DNA of 64,000 nucleotides from positions 62,001-126,000 of the forward strand of contig NZ_CANKXG010000002.1 of assembly GCF_947487575.1 (NCBI RefSeq), given 5' to 3'. The position numbers and the translations under genes are program-made. This DNA comes from an uncultured Algibacter sp. (GTDB taxonomy: Bacteria; Bacteroidota; Bacteroidia; Flavobacteriales; Flavobacteriaceae). Below the pieces are notes generated by a model. It did not search any database. It saw only the letters and a list, made by a program, of their open reading frames with translations, and was not told the DNA's origin. This document shows positions 25,587 to 33,118 of this stretch, piece after piece (position 1 is the first letter of the stretch; each line of letters opens with the position of its first letter).

Positions 25587-26976
25587 GCTAGTCATGGTCG
25601 GAAGATTTATTCTTCCGGCTTTTTTGTTTTATAAAACACAGGTGCCTGTTAATTAACTTATTGATTAACAGTTTCTTACCTTGTTTTTTAATGTGATTTT
25701 CGCATATTAATACCTGATAGCCAATATATTATGTCAGTATTTAAAGACCACAGAATTTCAGTAAGTCAATTATTAGGTGTTGTTCCAGAAGCGCTTTTAT
25801 CCAAATTATCATTAACGACCAAAGTTGATTATTACGCCAAGGTACTTCATGGCAAAAAAATGTTCTATTTGCTACTTTATGGTATTGTAGAGAATGATAA
25901 ACTAAGTCAACGCACTTTAGAAGATACTTTCAATGATTTTCTGTTTAAAACGCTTTTTGATTTAGATAAATCTGAAACTATAAGACGAAGTTCTATCTCT
26001 GAAAGATTATCTAAAATTGATTCCGATTACTTCCTCCAAATATACCAGTGTGTTTATCAGCAATTTCAAGATGCCTACCCTAACAAGGAAAAACACCATT
26101 TAATCCATGTAGATAGTTCTATGGTTAGTGAGGCTTCTTCCAAATTATTAAAAGGTTGACCATAAAAACGGAAAGAAATCTGTTAAATACAGCATGGCTT
26201 TTGATGGTTTGTTGCCTTGTCATTCTGAAGTATTTACTAAGTCGGAGTATTCTAGTGAAGATATGGCTTTACCCGAGGCTATAATGAATCATGTAAAGCA
26301 AGACGCAAATCATCAAAATATCTATGTCATTGATAGAGGACTTTAATCTACAAGAACAATGAACTCATTTACTAATGATGCTGTTACTTTTATTGTTAGA
26401 GCAAAAGAAAACCGAAAGCATGTAGAATTACAGTCATTACTTAATAAAAATCAAGACCTAGATTTAGGAGAATTAACCCTTATTAAAGACAGTAAAGTAA
26501 ATCTTTATACTGGAAAAGCGATACATAACAAAAAAGGAAATATACATTACAGAGAAGAATTAGTAGAAACTCCTTTTCGTTTAATTGTAGCAAAAACTAA
26601 AACAGAGCAACCAAAATACTTTTGGTTTATTACCAATGATTTTGATTTATCTGCAAAACAAGTAGCCCAAGCTTATAGAAGGCGATGGGATATTGAAGTA
26701 TTCTTTCGTTTTATAAAACAAGAACTCAATGCAAGCCATCTAGTCTCATTGAATAAAAATGGAATAGAAGTTATGCTATACATGACTTTAATTGTAGCAA
26801 TGTTAATATTAATCTATAAAAAAGCTAACAAAATAGGTTATAAAACAGCCAAGAGAAGATTTAAAATGGAACTCAGAAATTTAGCTATTGCTATGATTGT
26901 TGTAGACTGCAAAGGAAACTTAAACCATTTTGAGACTTAAAAAAAATGGTCGAAATTTCTTCCGACCATGACTAGC
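25587..26976 (+). mobile_element. IS4-family insertion sequence, inactivated
   Basis: 1390 bp bounded by perfect 19-bp inverted repeats: GCTAGTCATGGTCGGAAGA at 25587-25605 and its reverse complement at 26958-26976. The flanks CCCAATG (left) and CCAAATG (right) may be an imperfect target duplication. It contains one transposase gene with two inactivating lesions. Confidence 0.88.
25731..26940 (+). pseudogene. IS4-family transposase, frameshift plus nonsense
   Basis: DDE transposase. The first 142 residues are in one frame up to the TGA at 26157, including the first catalytic Asp in HVDSSMV. From 26158 the homology continues in the next frame (DHKNGKKSVKYSMAFDGLLP, then IYVIDRGL with the second Asp), reaching a TAA at 26344. 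After that stop the same frame continues to 26940, with AQAYRRRWDIEVFFRFIKQEL carrying the catalytic Glu in the YR-RW-E-FK motif. A one-base shift and an in-frame stop together make it a pseudogene; programmed frameshifting is not typical for IS4 and would not explain the second stop. Confidence 0.9.
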
Positions 26977-26992
26977 CAAATGGCTGCTTTTT

Positions 26993-27379
26993 TTATTTAT
27001 CTAAAATAGACTGAATGTTAGGTTTAAAATAATTTGGCCCTTTAAGTACCTTTCCGTCTTCACGATAAATAGGCTGTCCATTCTCTCCTAGTTTACTCAT
27101 ATTACTTCGCTGTATTTCTTCAAATACTTCTTCTATTTTATGTTGCATGCCATGCTCAATAATGGTTCCACACAAAATGTAAAGCATATCGCCTAAAGCA
27201 TCTGCAACCTCAACTAAATCATTGTTATTCGCTGCCTCGTAATACTCCTCGTTTTCCTCTTTCATTAAGTTAAAACGCAATTTGTTTTTGTCTTCTCCTA
27301 AATTAGCTTTTGGAGTTTCTCTATGTCCTATTTTAAATGCCGTATGAAAAGCCTTTACTGCTTCTATTTTATTTTTCAT
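26993..27379 (-). CDS. MazG-like NTP pyrophosphohydrolase family protein
   Basis: 128 residues, all-alpha NTP-PPase fold. The metal-binding motif KEENEEYYEA (about residues 40-49) and the second EVADALGDMLYIL (about 57-69) provide the acidic residues that hold magnesium. Relatives hydrolyse canonical or damaged nucleoside triphosphates, or phosphoribosyl-ATP; the short C-terminal IYREDGKVLKGPNYFKPN is typical of the stand-alone phage/flavobacterial type. Convergent with ilvE; its terminator was the target of the IS. Confidence 0.78.
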   Translation of the reverse strand: MKNKIEAVKAFHTAFKIGHRETPKANLGEDKNKLRFNLMKEENEEYYEAANNNDLVEVADALGDMLYILCGTIIEHGMQHKIEEVFEEIQRSNMSKLGENGQPIYREDGKVLKGPNYFKPNIQSILDK

Positions 27380-27391
27380 AAATTCTATTTT

Positions 27392-27414
27392 GTCATTCCC
27401 TTGTAGATGGGAAT
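27392..27414. repeat. Short GTCATTCC...GGAAT hairpin repeat, copy 1
   Basis: GTCATTCCC...GGGAAT palindromic unit. A similar unit on the other strand occurs at 42236-42258. Both sit in the 5' region of a gene, 25-40 bp before its start codon. Confidence 0.55.
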
Positions 27415-27451
27415 CTCATCATTATTATTAAATTTGCATAAAAATAACTAT

Positions 27452-27637
27452 ATGTTTAGTAAAGGTCAAATCATTTTTGGAATTATATTCTTCATAGTCT
27501 TTGCTATTGTAATTGCCTACACTTACCGTAAAGATTTGAAACTTCACAAACGTTTTTATGCAGGTAGCATATGGGTATTAATAGCCTTCATTGCTTTTAT
27601 TTTGTTTATTTCTGCTATTAAGTTTTTCTTTAAGTAA
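27452..27637 (+). CDS. Small two-TM membrane protein
   Basis: 61 residues from the ATG at 27452, which lies 16 bases after a TAAATTTG promoter box (27429-27436). A start at 27407 would run through a repeat and the promoter. Two hydrophobic segments (about 5-22 and 38-57) flank a basic loop (TYRKDLKLHKRF). Conserved-looking but unnamed family; function unknown. Confidence 0.72.
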   Translation: MFSKGQIIFGIIFFIVFAIVIAYTYRKDLKLHKRFYAGSIWVLIAFIAFILFISAIKFFFK

Positions 27638-27743
27638 AACATTACTCAAACTTTTAACCTGTAAAACCTTACTTCGGTTTTATTTGCTTTTAATCTAGGT
27701 TTTAGGCTTTTGGAAATTGGTTTTTCTAAATTCATGAATGAAT

Positions 27744-27761
27744 ATACCTAGTAATGGGTAT
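27744..27761. promoter_or_regulatory. Palindromic regulatory motif, site 1
   Basis: ATACCTAGTAATGGGTAT, 57 bp before the ATG of the lipoprotein gene at 27819 and followed by a T-run. One of four related sites in this locus. Confidence 0.6.
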
Positions 27762-27818
27762 TTTTTTACAACATCCTTTTCAGGAGGTTTGTAATTATTA
27801 ACTAACAAACCACAAATT

Positions 27819-28310
27819 ATGAAAATTAAACTTATTATCATTTTATTTTTTACCATTCTCTTTTCTTCATGTAATAAACTACCTCAAAGTGAAGTTAAAA
27901 TTGTCGAACAATATTTTGAGTGCGCTGGAAATCTTTCATTGGAAAATTATGACTTTTGTTCTGACACTGAAGCATTATGTGGCACAAAATTTTACAATAG
28001 CCAATACGGTTATGCTTTATTTTCTATACCCACCCCTAGAAATTCTGAACTAAAATTCAAAGAATACAGAGACGACACCATCTTTTATACTTGTAAATCA
28101 CCAAAATACTCGAATGATGTTTATTTACAGAGTAAATTTAGAACAGGACTTGATAAGGGCAAAGGAAAAACAATACATATTAGCGTAATATATGATTTTG
28201 AGAATACAGATTGTGTTCAATTGGCAAACTTGAAAGAAAAAGAGAAAACTACTCCTATTCAAGGTGTTCCTACATTTTTAGAGTTTGAAAATTGTGAATT
28301 TAAAAATTAG
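27819..28310 (+). CDS. Hypothetical lipoprotein, first gene of a two-component operon
   Basis: 163 residues; lipoprotein signal peptide with Cys at 18 (FTILFSSCNKLP). Mature part has at least five cysteines (FECAGN, FCSDTEALCGTK, YTCKSP, DCVQLA, ENCEFK), suggesting disulphides. No family recognised. The histidine-kinase gene starts inside its last codons (overlap about 17-26 bp), so the two are translationally coupled; it may be the periplasmic or surface input of the kinase, by inference from position only. Confidence 0.75.
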   Translation: MKIKLIIILFFTILFSSCNKLPQSEVKIVEQYFECAGNLSLENYDFCSDTEALCGTKFYNSQYGYALFSIPTPRNSELKFKEYRDDTIFYTCKSPKYSNDVYLQSKFRTGLDKGKGKTIHISVIYDFENTDCVQLANLKEKEKTTPIQGVPTFLEFENCEFKN

Positions 28311-29001
28311 GCTTTTAACATTTATATTTATTTCCCAATCACTCTGTTTTTCGCAGAGTGATTCTACCTTTTATTACTTTCATGAATCTACTACCGCCAA
28401 TAGAGTACTAAATCTAGTGAAGAAATCTACTAATAAAATAGATATCAACTTTTTTAGTTTAATCTACCATTCAAAACTAAAAAAACCGGATTCAATGCTG
28501 TATTATTTAAACCTTATAAAAAGTAATAAAGTATTTTTCAAAGAAAACAAAAGTAAACTCTTATATTTTGAAGGCTATTATAACAAGCTTATAGATAATG
28601 ATTCATTATTTGTTAAAAATAGTTATCAAGCCTACAAAACAGGAGTGAAATCTAATGATACGCTTTCTATTTTAAACAGTCTTGCTGCGCTTTCTCAATC
28701 CTATGATTATTTAAACGATTATTCTTATAATTTTGAATACTTAAAACTTTATAAAGAAAATGCTGAAAAATATAAAGATGAAACGCATAAAATAATTCAA
28801 CTTTTCTTATTAGGTAATTACCATTTATATAGAGACCAAACTCAACTAGCATCAAAAAACTATCATAATATTTTAAATAAATCATTGCGAAAAAAGGATA
28901 GTATTTACATTTTATCCACCTATCATAATTTAGGTGCTTTGCATGAAATGTCAACTAAAAATTCAGACTCTGCAATTTATTATTTTAATAAAAAAATTTA
29001 A
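28285..29001 (+). CDS. TPR sensor histidine kinase, N-terminal fragment (ends at in-frame stop)
   Basis: 238 residues. A signal peptide (LLTFIFISQSLCFSQ) is followed by tetratricopeptide-like helical repeats. The start is TTG at 28285 or, equally well, GTG at 28294; no ATG precedes the signal peptide. The fragment ends at TAA 28999-29001, and the same frame continues with more TPR sequence in the next entry. Together they have the architecture of flavobacterial periplasmic-TPR histidine kinases. An A7 tract lies just before the stop. Confidence 0.75.
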   Translation: MKIVNLKIRLLTFIFISQSLCFSQSDSTFYYFHESTTANRVLNLVKKSTNKIDINFFSLIYHSKLKKPDSMLYYLNLIKSNKVFFKENKSKLLYFEGYYNKLIDNDSLFVKNSYQAYKTGVKSNDTLSILNSLAALSQSYDYLNDYSYNFEYLKLYKENAEKYKDETHKIIQLFLLGNYHLYRDQTQLASKNYHNILNKSLRKKDSIYILSTYHNLGALHEMSTKNSDSAIYYFNKKI

Positions 29002-29004
29002 TTC

Positions 29005-30144
29005 ATGAATAAATACCCTGAATTGAGCAACCCTAATATATACTTTTTTACTTATTTGAGCCTTGGAAATGCCTACGCTTCAAAGAATAAAATAGAACTA
29101 GCTCAATTAAATTACAGCATTGCAGATACTATAAAAACAAATGGAAATCAACTTTACAACAAATCGTTAATAAAAGAGAACTTATCACTATTACATGCTC
29201 AATCCAAAAATTATAAATTAGCCTATGACAATTTAATTGACTTCAATGCATTAAATGATAGCCTGAACAAAAAAGATCAAAGAATAGCAGTTGCAAATAT
29301 CAAAGAACAATACGACAACGAAAAACTACGTGCAGATAACTTAGAAATCGAATCAAAAAGAAAACAAAATAAAAACTTACTAATAGGAGCATTAGTCTTC
29401 ATACTTTTCGGAGGCATAACAGGATTCCTTTTCCAAAAAAACACCAGAAAAAAACAAAAACTAGCAGAACAAGAAAAAGCACTTGAAACTCAAAAATTAG
29501 CAACCGTATTAAAAGAACAAGAATTGGTTAGTATTGATGCCATGATTGAAGGTCAAGAAAAAGAACGACAGCGTATAGCCAATGATTTACATGACGATTT
29601 AGGAGGTCTTATGGCGACAGTAAAACTACATTTTAATGTTTTAAAAGATAAACAAACACCAGAATTATTTGATAAAACTACTGGGTTACTAGATGAAGCT
29701 TATAATAAAATACGCAGTATTGCTCATGCCAAAAACTCAGGTGTAATTGCTAAACAAGGGTTGCTAAAAGCAGTACAGAATATGGCTGATAAAATTTCTG
29801 TTTCTAACAAAATAACGGTTGATGTTATAGATCATGGCTTAGAAAACAGACTTGAAAATAGCTTAGAGTTAACTATTTTTAGAATTATTCAAGAACTTAT
29901 AACCAATGTTATAAAACATGCTGATGCTAATGAAGCAACAATACATTTAACCAACCATGATGAAACTTTAAATATTATGATTGAAGACAATGGAAAAGGT
30001 TTTAACCCAAGCCAGATTACAACTAAAAATAAAGGAATGGGTATCAGTAGTATAGACAAACGCGTGGAACACTTAAATGGAACTATGACCATAGAATCTG
30101 AGCATACAAAAGGTACAACCATAATAATAGATATCCCAATATGA
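29005..30144 (+). CDS. Sensor histidine kinase, C-terminal fragment (HisKA_3 type)
   Basis: 379 residues from an ATG one codon after the in-frame stop. Further TPR-like sequence (1-95), a coiled coil, one membrane segment (LLIGALVFILFGGITGFLF, about 127-145), a second coiled coil, the phospho-acceptor helix EKERQRIANDLHDDLGGL (His at about 196), and a HATPase domain with the N box (IIQELITNVIKHADA), IEDNGKGF and GMGISSIDKRV. Without the first fragment it lacks a signal peptide, so its sensor half would have no obvious way out. It overlaps the response-regulator gene by 4 bp. Confidence 0.88.
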   Translation: MNKYPELSNPNIYFFTYLSLGNAYASKNKIELAQLNYSIADTIKTNGNQLYNKSLIKENLSLLHAQSKNYKLAYDNLIDFNALNDSLNKKDQRIAVANIKEQYDNEKLRADNLEIESKRKQNKNLLIGALVFILFGGITGFLFQKNTRKKQKLAEQEKALETQKLATVLKEQELVSIDAMIEGQEKERQRIANDLHDDLGGLMATVKLHFNVLKDKQTPELFDKTTGLLDEAYNKIRSIAHAKNSGVIAKQGLLKAVQNMADKISVSNKITVDVIDHGLENRLENSLELTIFRIIQELITNVIKHADANEATIHLTNHDETLNIMIEDNGKGFNPSQITTKNKGMGISSIDKRVEHLNGTMTIESEHTKGTTIIIDIPI

Positions 30145-30764
30145 TACGATTAGCTATAGCCGAGGACCACCAATCCTTAATTGATGGTATAAAACTACTT
30201 TTAGAATATGAAGATGGTATTTCTATTATTGGTACTGCTAATGATGGAGAGGCACTCCTTGATATTGTAGAAAAAAAACAACCCAATGTGGTGTTAACCG
30301 ATATAAGAATGCCTAAAATGGATGGTATTGAAGTCACAAAACAGATTAAGAAAAAATATCCAAAAATAAATGTTTTGGCTTTTACCATGTTCGAGCAAAT
30401 TGAGGCTATACAACAAATGATAAACGTAGGTGCTTCTGGATATATTTTAAAAAACTCATCATTAAAAGAAGTCCACAATGCTATTCTAACTGTTGCAGAA
30501 GGCGAAACCTATTTTGATGCTAACATTAATACTAATATTTTAAATTCAGAATCAAGTAACAAAACAAAAGGTATATTAACCAAACGTCAAATTGAAATAT
30601 TAGAGCTTATAAGTCAAGGAAAAACCTCTAGAGAAATTTCTGAATTACTATTTATTGGTATACATACTGTTGATACTCATCGTAAAAATATGGTGCGTAT
30701 TCTTGGACTTCAAGGTAAAGGAGAATTAATGCGTTATGCTTTGGAGAAAAAGTATAGATTTTAG
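30141..30764 (+). CDS. NarL/FixJ-family response regulator
   Basis: 207 residues. Receiver domain with phospho-acceptor Asp in VVLTDIRMPKMDGIEV (about residue 54) and Lys in GYILKNSSLKE (about 104). LuxR-type HTH: LTKRQIEILELISQGKTSREISELLFIGIHTVDTHRKNMVRIL (about 146-188). It is the cognate partner of the HisKA_3 kinase, with ATGA overlap. NarL-type proteins bind short inverted repeats, which makes it the best candidate reader of the palindromes at 27744, 30768, 31691 and 32358. Confidence 0.94.
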   Translation: MIRLAIAEDHQSLIDGIKLLLEYEDGISIIGTANDGEALLDIVEKKQPNVVLTDIRMPKMDGIEVTKQIKKKYPKINVLAFTMFEQIEAIQQMINVGASGYILKNSSLKEVHNAILTVAEGETYFDANINTNILNSESSNKTKGILTKRQIEILELISQGKTSREISELLFIGIHTVDTHRKNMVRILGLQGKGELMRYALEKKYRF

Positions 30765-30767
30765 GAT

Positions 30768-30785
30768 TTACCTAGTATTGGGTAT
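30768..30785. promoter_or_regulatory. Palindromic regulatory motif, site 2
   Basis: TTACCTAGTATTGGGTAT, 58 bp before the ATG at 30844. The inner 16 bases differ from site 1 at only one position. Confidence 0.6.
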
Positions 30786-30843
30786 TATGTCGCTTATTTT
30801 TTTAAACGAGTTTTGAAATAAAAAACCATTAAAACTTATAATC

Positions 30844-31644
30844 ATGAAAAAATTAATATTAATCGTACTCTTAACTCAAAATTACTGTTTTTCTCAATTT
30901 AAAAATTACACAATTTCTGAAAACAAAGTAGTTTGCGAAAAAATGTACTCTGATATTAGTACTTTGGAAATAATTGAAGATTACCGTATAAGTTCTAGTA
31001 TGACACTGACAAAAGCAGATGGTTTAACTTCATTTCTAGTTGGAAAAGTAGCAAAAATCCCTGATTATATTACTCAATATCTTAAAAAAAGAAAACTAAA
31101 ATTTACAGCAAATTATGAAGCAAAAAACGCACTAATTTTTGCTAGTAACAAAAGTAGCCTTCCAAAGTTAATTTTTAAAAGAAGTTTTTACAATCAGGTA
31201 AATAAAATAGCCACAAATGCTATGGAGCTTACTTTAATTCCAGAAATGGTTCAAGATGAAAAGTTTTTAGTTTTTAAAGTCGGTAAATTATCATTTGAAT
31301 ATTCAAAAGCCAAAATAAAAACAAAAGCTCCTAGAATTAATCTATTAGTGGAAATTACCGCATATTATAGTAAAGCAAAAGATAATAGTACCTTAGAAAA
31401 AACTGAGTCAAAATCTAGTGCAATAATTATTCCTGTAGATTTAAGTGTAAAAGACCAAATTACAAGTAATATATCAAACAAATTATCTGATGTTTTTATT
31501 GCTGATGGAATATCAGAAATAAGTGTAAAAGTGACAGAAATAAACCCATATAAATTAAAGCTTGAAGAATTAGAAAGTTTTATAACTGATAACAATGAAG
31601 ATTTATCAGGGTTGTTTAGCGAATTATCTAAACTATTAAAATAA
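30844..31644 (+). CDS. Exported protein of unknown function
   Basis: 266 residues. Signal peptide MKKLILIVLLTQNYCFSQ. The mature protein alternates short strands and helices and has no membrane segment or recognisable motif; the C-terminus is acidic (LSGLFSELSKLLK). It has its own upstream palindrome, so it is probably controlled by the adjacent response regulator. Function unknown. Confidence 0.75.
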   Translation: MKKLILIVLLTQNYCFSQFKNYTISENKVVCEKMYSDISTLEIIEDYRISSSMTLTKADGLTSFLVGKVAKIPDYITQYLKKRKLKFTANYEAKNALIFASNKSSLPKLIFKRSFYNQVNKIATNAMELTLIPEMVQDEKFLVFKVGKLSFEYSKAKIKTKAPRINLLVEITAYYSKAKDNSTLEKTESKSSAIIIPVDLSVKDQITSNISNKLSDVFIADGISEISVKVTEINPYKLKLEELESFITDNNEDLSGLFSELSKLLK

Positions 31645-31690
31645 TTACAAAGCAAATACTATCTAAAACCTTACAATAAGTCAATAAAAT

Positions 31691-31708
31691 ATCCCCAATA
31701 CTGGGGAT
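31691..31708. promoter_or_regulatory. Palindromic regulatory motif, site 3
   Basis: ATCCCCAATACTGGGGAT, 59 bp before the ATG at 31768. 16 of its 18 bases are self-complementary; a T-run follows. It could also be read as the terminator of the preceding gene. Confidence 0.58.
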
Positions 31709-31767
31709 TTTTTTATGCAAGATCATGTCATAGGTTTGCTGAGTTATTAACAATAAAATAAATATTT

Positions 31768-32241
31768 ATGAAAACAATTCAACAAACACTTACTCTCTTA
31801 CTTATTGCAACTTTAATCTTTTCGTGTAGTGAAGAAGAAGAACCTGAAGTTATAGTTAATGAAACTTCTGTAATTCCAGTAACAGATTTAGGAAGAACGA
31901 ATACCCTTTTAGGTTGTGTAGAAATCACAACAAGAGACACCAAAATTGAAGTTTGGGATCACGGCAAAATTGATAATGATATTGTGTCTATTATTGCAAA
32001 TGGGGAGACTATTATTAACGAACAAATTCTAGATGGTCCGTTTAATCCGATTGAAACCAATTACAATTTTGATAGTAATGGTTTTAATTATGTAACGTTA
32101 TATGCACATAATTTAGGAGATATTGCTCCTAACACTTGCACTATTGCTATTAATGGTGTTGAATTTATTCTTGAAGCAAATTTAGATGCAAATGGATCTA
32201 TTGATGTAATTGTTGGAGGCTTTGGAGTAAGTTGTAATTAA
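31768..32241 (+). CDS. Hypothetical lipoprotein
   Basis: 157 residues; lipoprotein signal peptide with lipobox LIFSC (Cys at 20) followed by an acidic linker (SEEEEPE). The linker places it in the class that may carry a surface-export signal of Bacteroidota lipoproteins (acidic residues after the Cys). The rest is beta-rich (KIEVWDHGKIDNDIVSIIANG, VTLYAHNLGDIAPNTC) and ends in GGFGVSCN. No named family. Preceded by motif site 3. Confidence 0.75.
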   Translation: MKTIQQTLTLLLIATLIFSCSEEEEPEVIVNETSVIPVTDLGRTNTLLGCVEITTRDTKIEVWDHGKIDNDIVSIIANGETIINEQILDGPFNPIETNYNFDSNGFNYVTLYAHNLGDIAPNTCTIAINGVEFILEANLDANGSIDVIVGGFGVSCN

Positions 32242-32357
32242 ACTATCATTGTATTTAGACTAATGTATTACATAGGTCATTTTACATTAAACTGGAACTA
32301 GTATTATGAATTTTCACATTCACAAGACAATAGTTTTTTGATTTAGTTAGTTTTAAA

Positions 32358-32375
32358 ATCCCCAACATTGGGGGT
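32358..32375. promoter_or_regulatory. Palindromic regulatory motif, site 4
   Basis: ATCCCCAACATTGGGGGT, 50 bp before the ATG at 32426 and followed by a T-run. Confidence 0.55.
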
Positions 32376-32425
32376 TTTTTCGTTTTATTCTAAACTCTAA
32401 ATTGCTGCTAAATCCATTATCCCAA

Positions 32426-32815
32426 ATGTTAGCCATTAAAAGTCTCTTAAAAACTATAAATGACCTAAAACAAAAAGGGCTTGAATTATCTGAAGAAGAT
32501 ATTCTGACTTTATTAAAGGCAACCAAATCGATTGCCAAAAACAAAACCGCCTTAAACTCATACATTTCATTTTTTAAAAGACTTGATAAGAAAAAACTCG
32601 ATAATATTAACTCACTTACTAAAAGAGAGCTAGAAATTCTTAAATCAATTGGAAAAGGCGAAAGTTCCTTACTGATTGCCAAAAACCTAAATTTAAGTAT
32701 TTCAACCATCGAAACTCACCGAAAAAACATTCGTAAAAAATTAGAATTGATAGGCAAAGGTAAACTCATTGAGTACGCAATTTTAAGTAATTTAAAATCT
32801 ACTGAATTAAATTAA
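32426..32815 (+). CDS. LuxR-type HTH regulator without receiver domain
   Basis: 129 residues from ATG 32426 (a TTG at 32402 would add 8). An N-terminal helical part of about 65 residues with no receiver-domain aspartate is followed by a LuxR HTH: LTKRELEILKSIGKGESSLLIAKNLNLSISTIETHRKNIRKKL. The C-terminal HTH resembles that of the upstream response regulator, including the GKGKLIEYAI ending (compare GKGELMRYAL). It therefore looks like a diverged, receiver-less relative and may bind the same palindromes. Confidence 0.85.
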   Translation: MLAIKSLLKTINDLKQKGLELSEEDILTLLKATKSIAKNKTALNSYISFFKRLDKKKLDNINSLTKRELEILKSIGKGESSLLIAKNLNLSISTIETHRKNIRKKLELIGKGKLIEYAILSNLKSTELN

Positions 32816-32919
32816 ACCTAGTCAAAACAAATAATTTCAGACTCTTAAAAATAAATATTACTTTTTAACGCAACCATTTTAAAAAAGCTGCATCTATTAA
32901 ATAAATAATCCATACAAAA

Positions 32920-33006
32920 ATGAATATTCTATTAATAATTAGTGCTCTTCTTGTTATTAATCTAATGTTATTAATCTTCAGTGTAAATAATAAAACGGAT
33001 CCTTGA
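32920..33006 (+). CDS. Possible 28-residue membrane microprotein
   Basis: ATG to TGA, encoding one hydrophobic helix (ILLIISALLVINLMLLIFSV) with a short polar tail (NNKTDP). Such composition is also likely by chance in AT-rich DNA, so this is tentative. Confidence 0.3.
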   Translation: MNILLIISALLVINLMLLIFSVNNKTDP

Positions 33007-33084
33007 AAAAGTACGTTTGGCTTCCATTTTATTATTAAAAAATCACCTGTCTTTTTATATTTTTATCAAAAATTTTAAAATGAG

Positions 33085-33092
33085 TATCTTTG
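33085..33092 (+). promoter_or_regulatory. Promoter -7 box (TATCTTTG) before the SRPBCC gene
   Basis: Perfect match to TAnnTTTG, 26 bases before the ATG at 33119. Confidence 0.5.
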
Positions 33093-33118
33093 ATTTGTAA
33101 TTTTTCAAATCATAAAAA

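Larger units (their letters stand above)
32816..33118 (+). other. 303-bp intergenic region with a possible 28-residue membrane microprotein
   Basis: Holds a small ORF at 32920-33006 and the promoter box of the next gene at 33085. No other feature seen. Confidence 0.5.

Noticed and set aside
25731-26940. Programmed frameshift in the IS transposase
   Set aside because: No slippery heptamer at the shift, the family is IS4 rather than IS1/IS3, and there is a second in-frame stop further on.
32816-33118. Fluoride riboswitch for the crcB operon
   Set aside because: No short pseudoknot-like GGnGAUGG element seen before the operon; crcB is the second gene and follows the SRPBCC gene by 3 bp.
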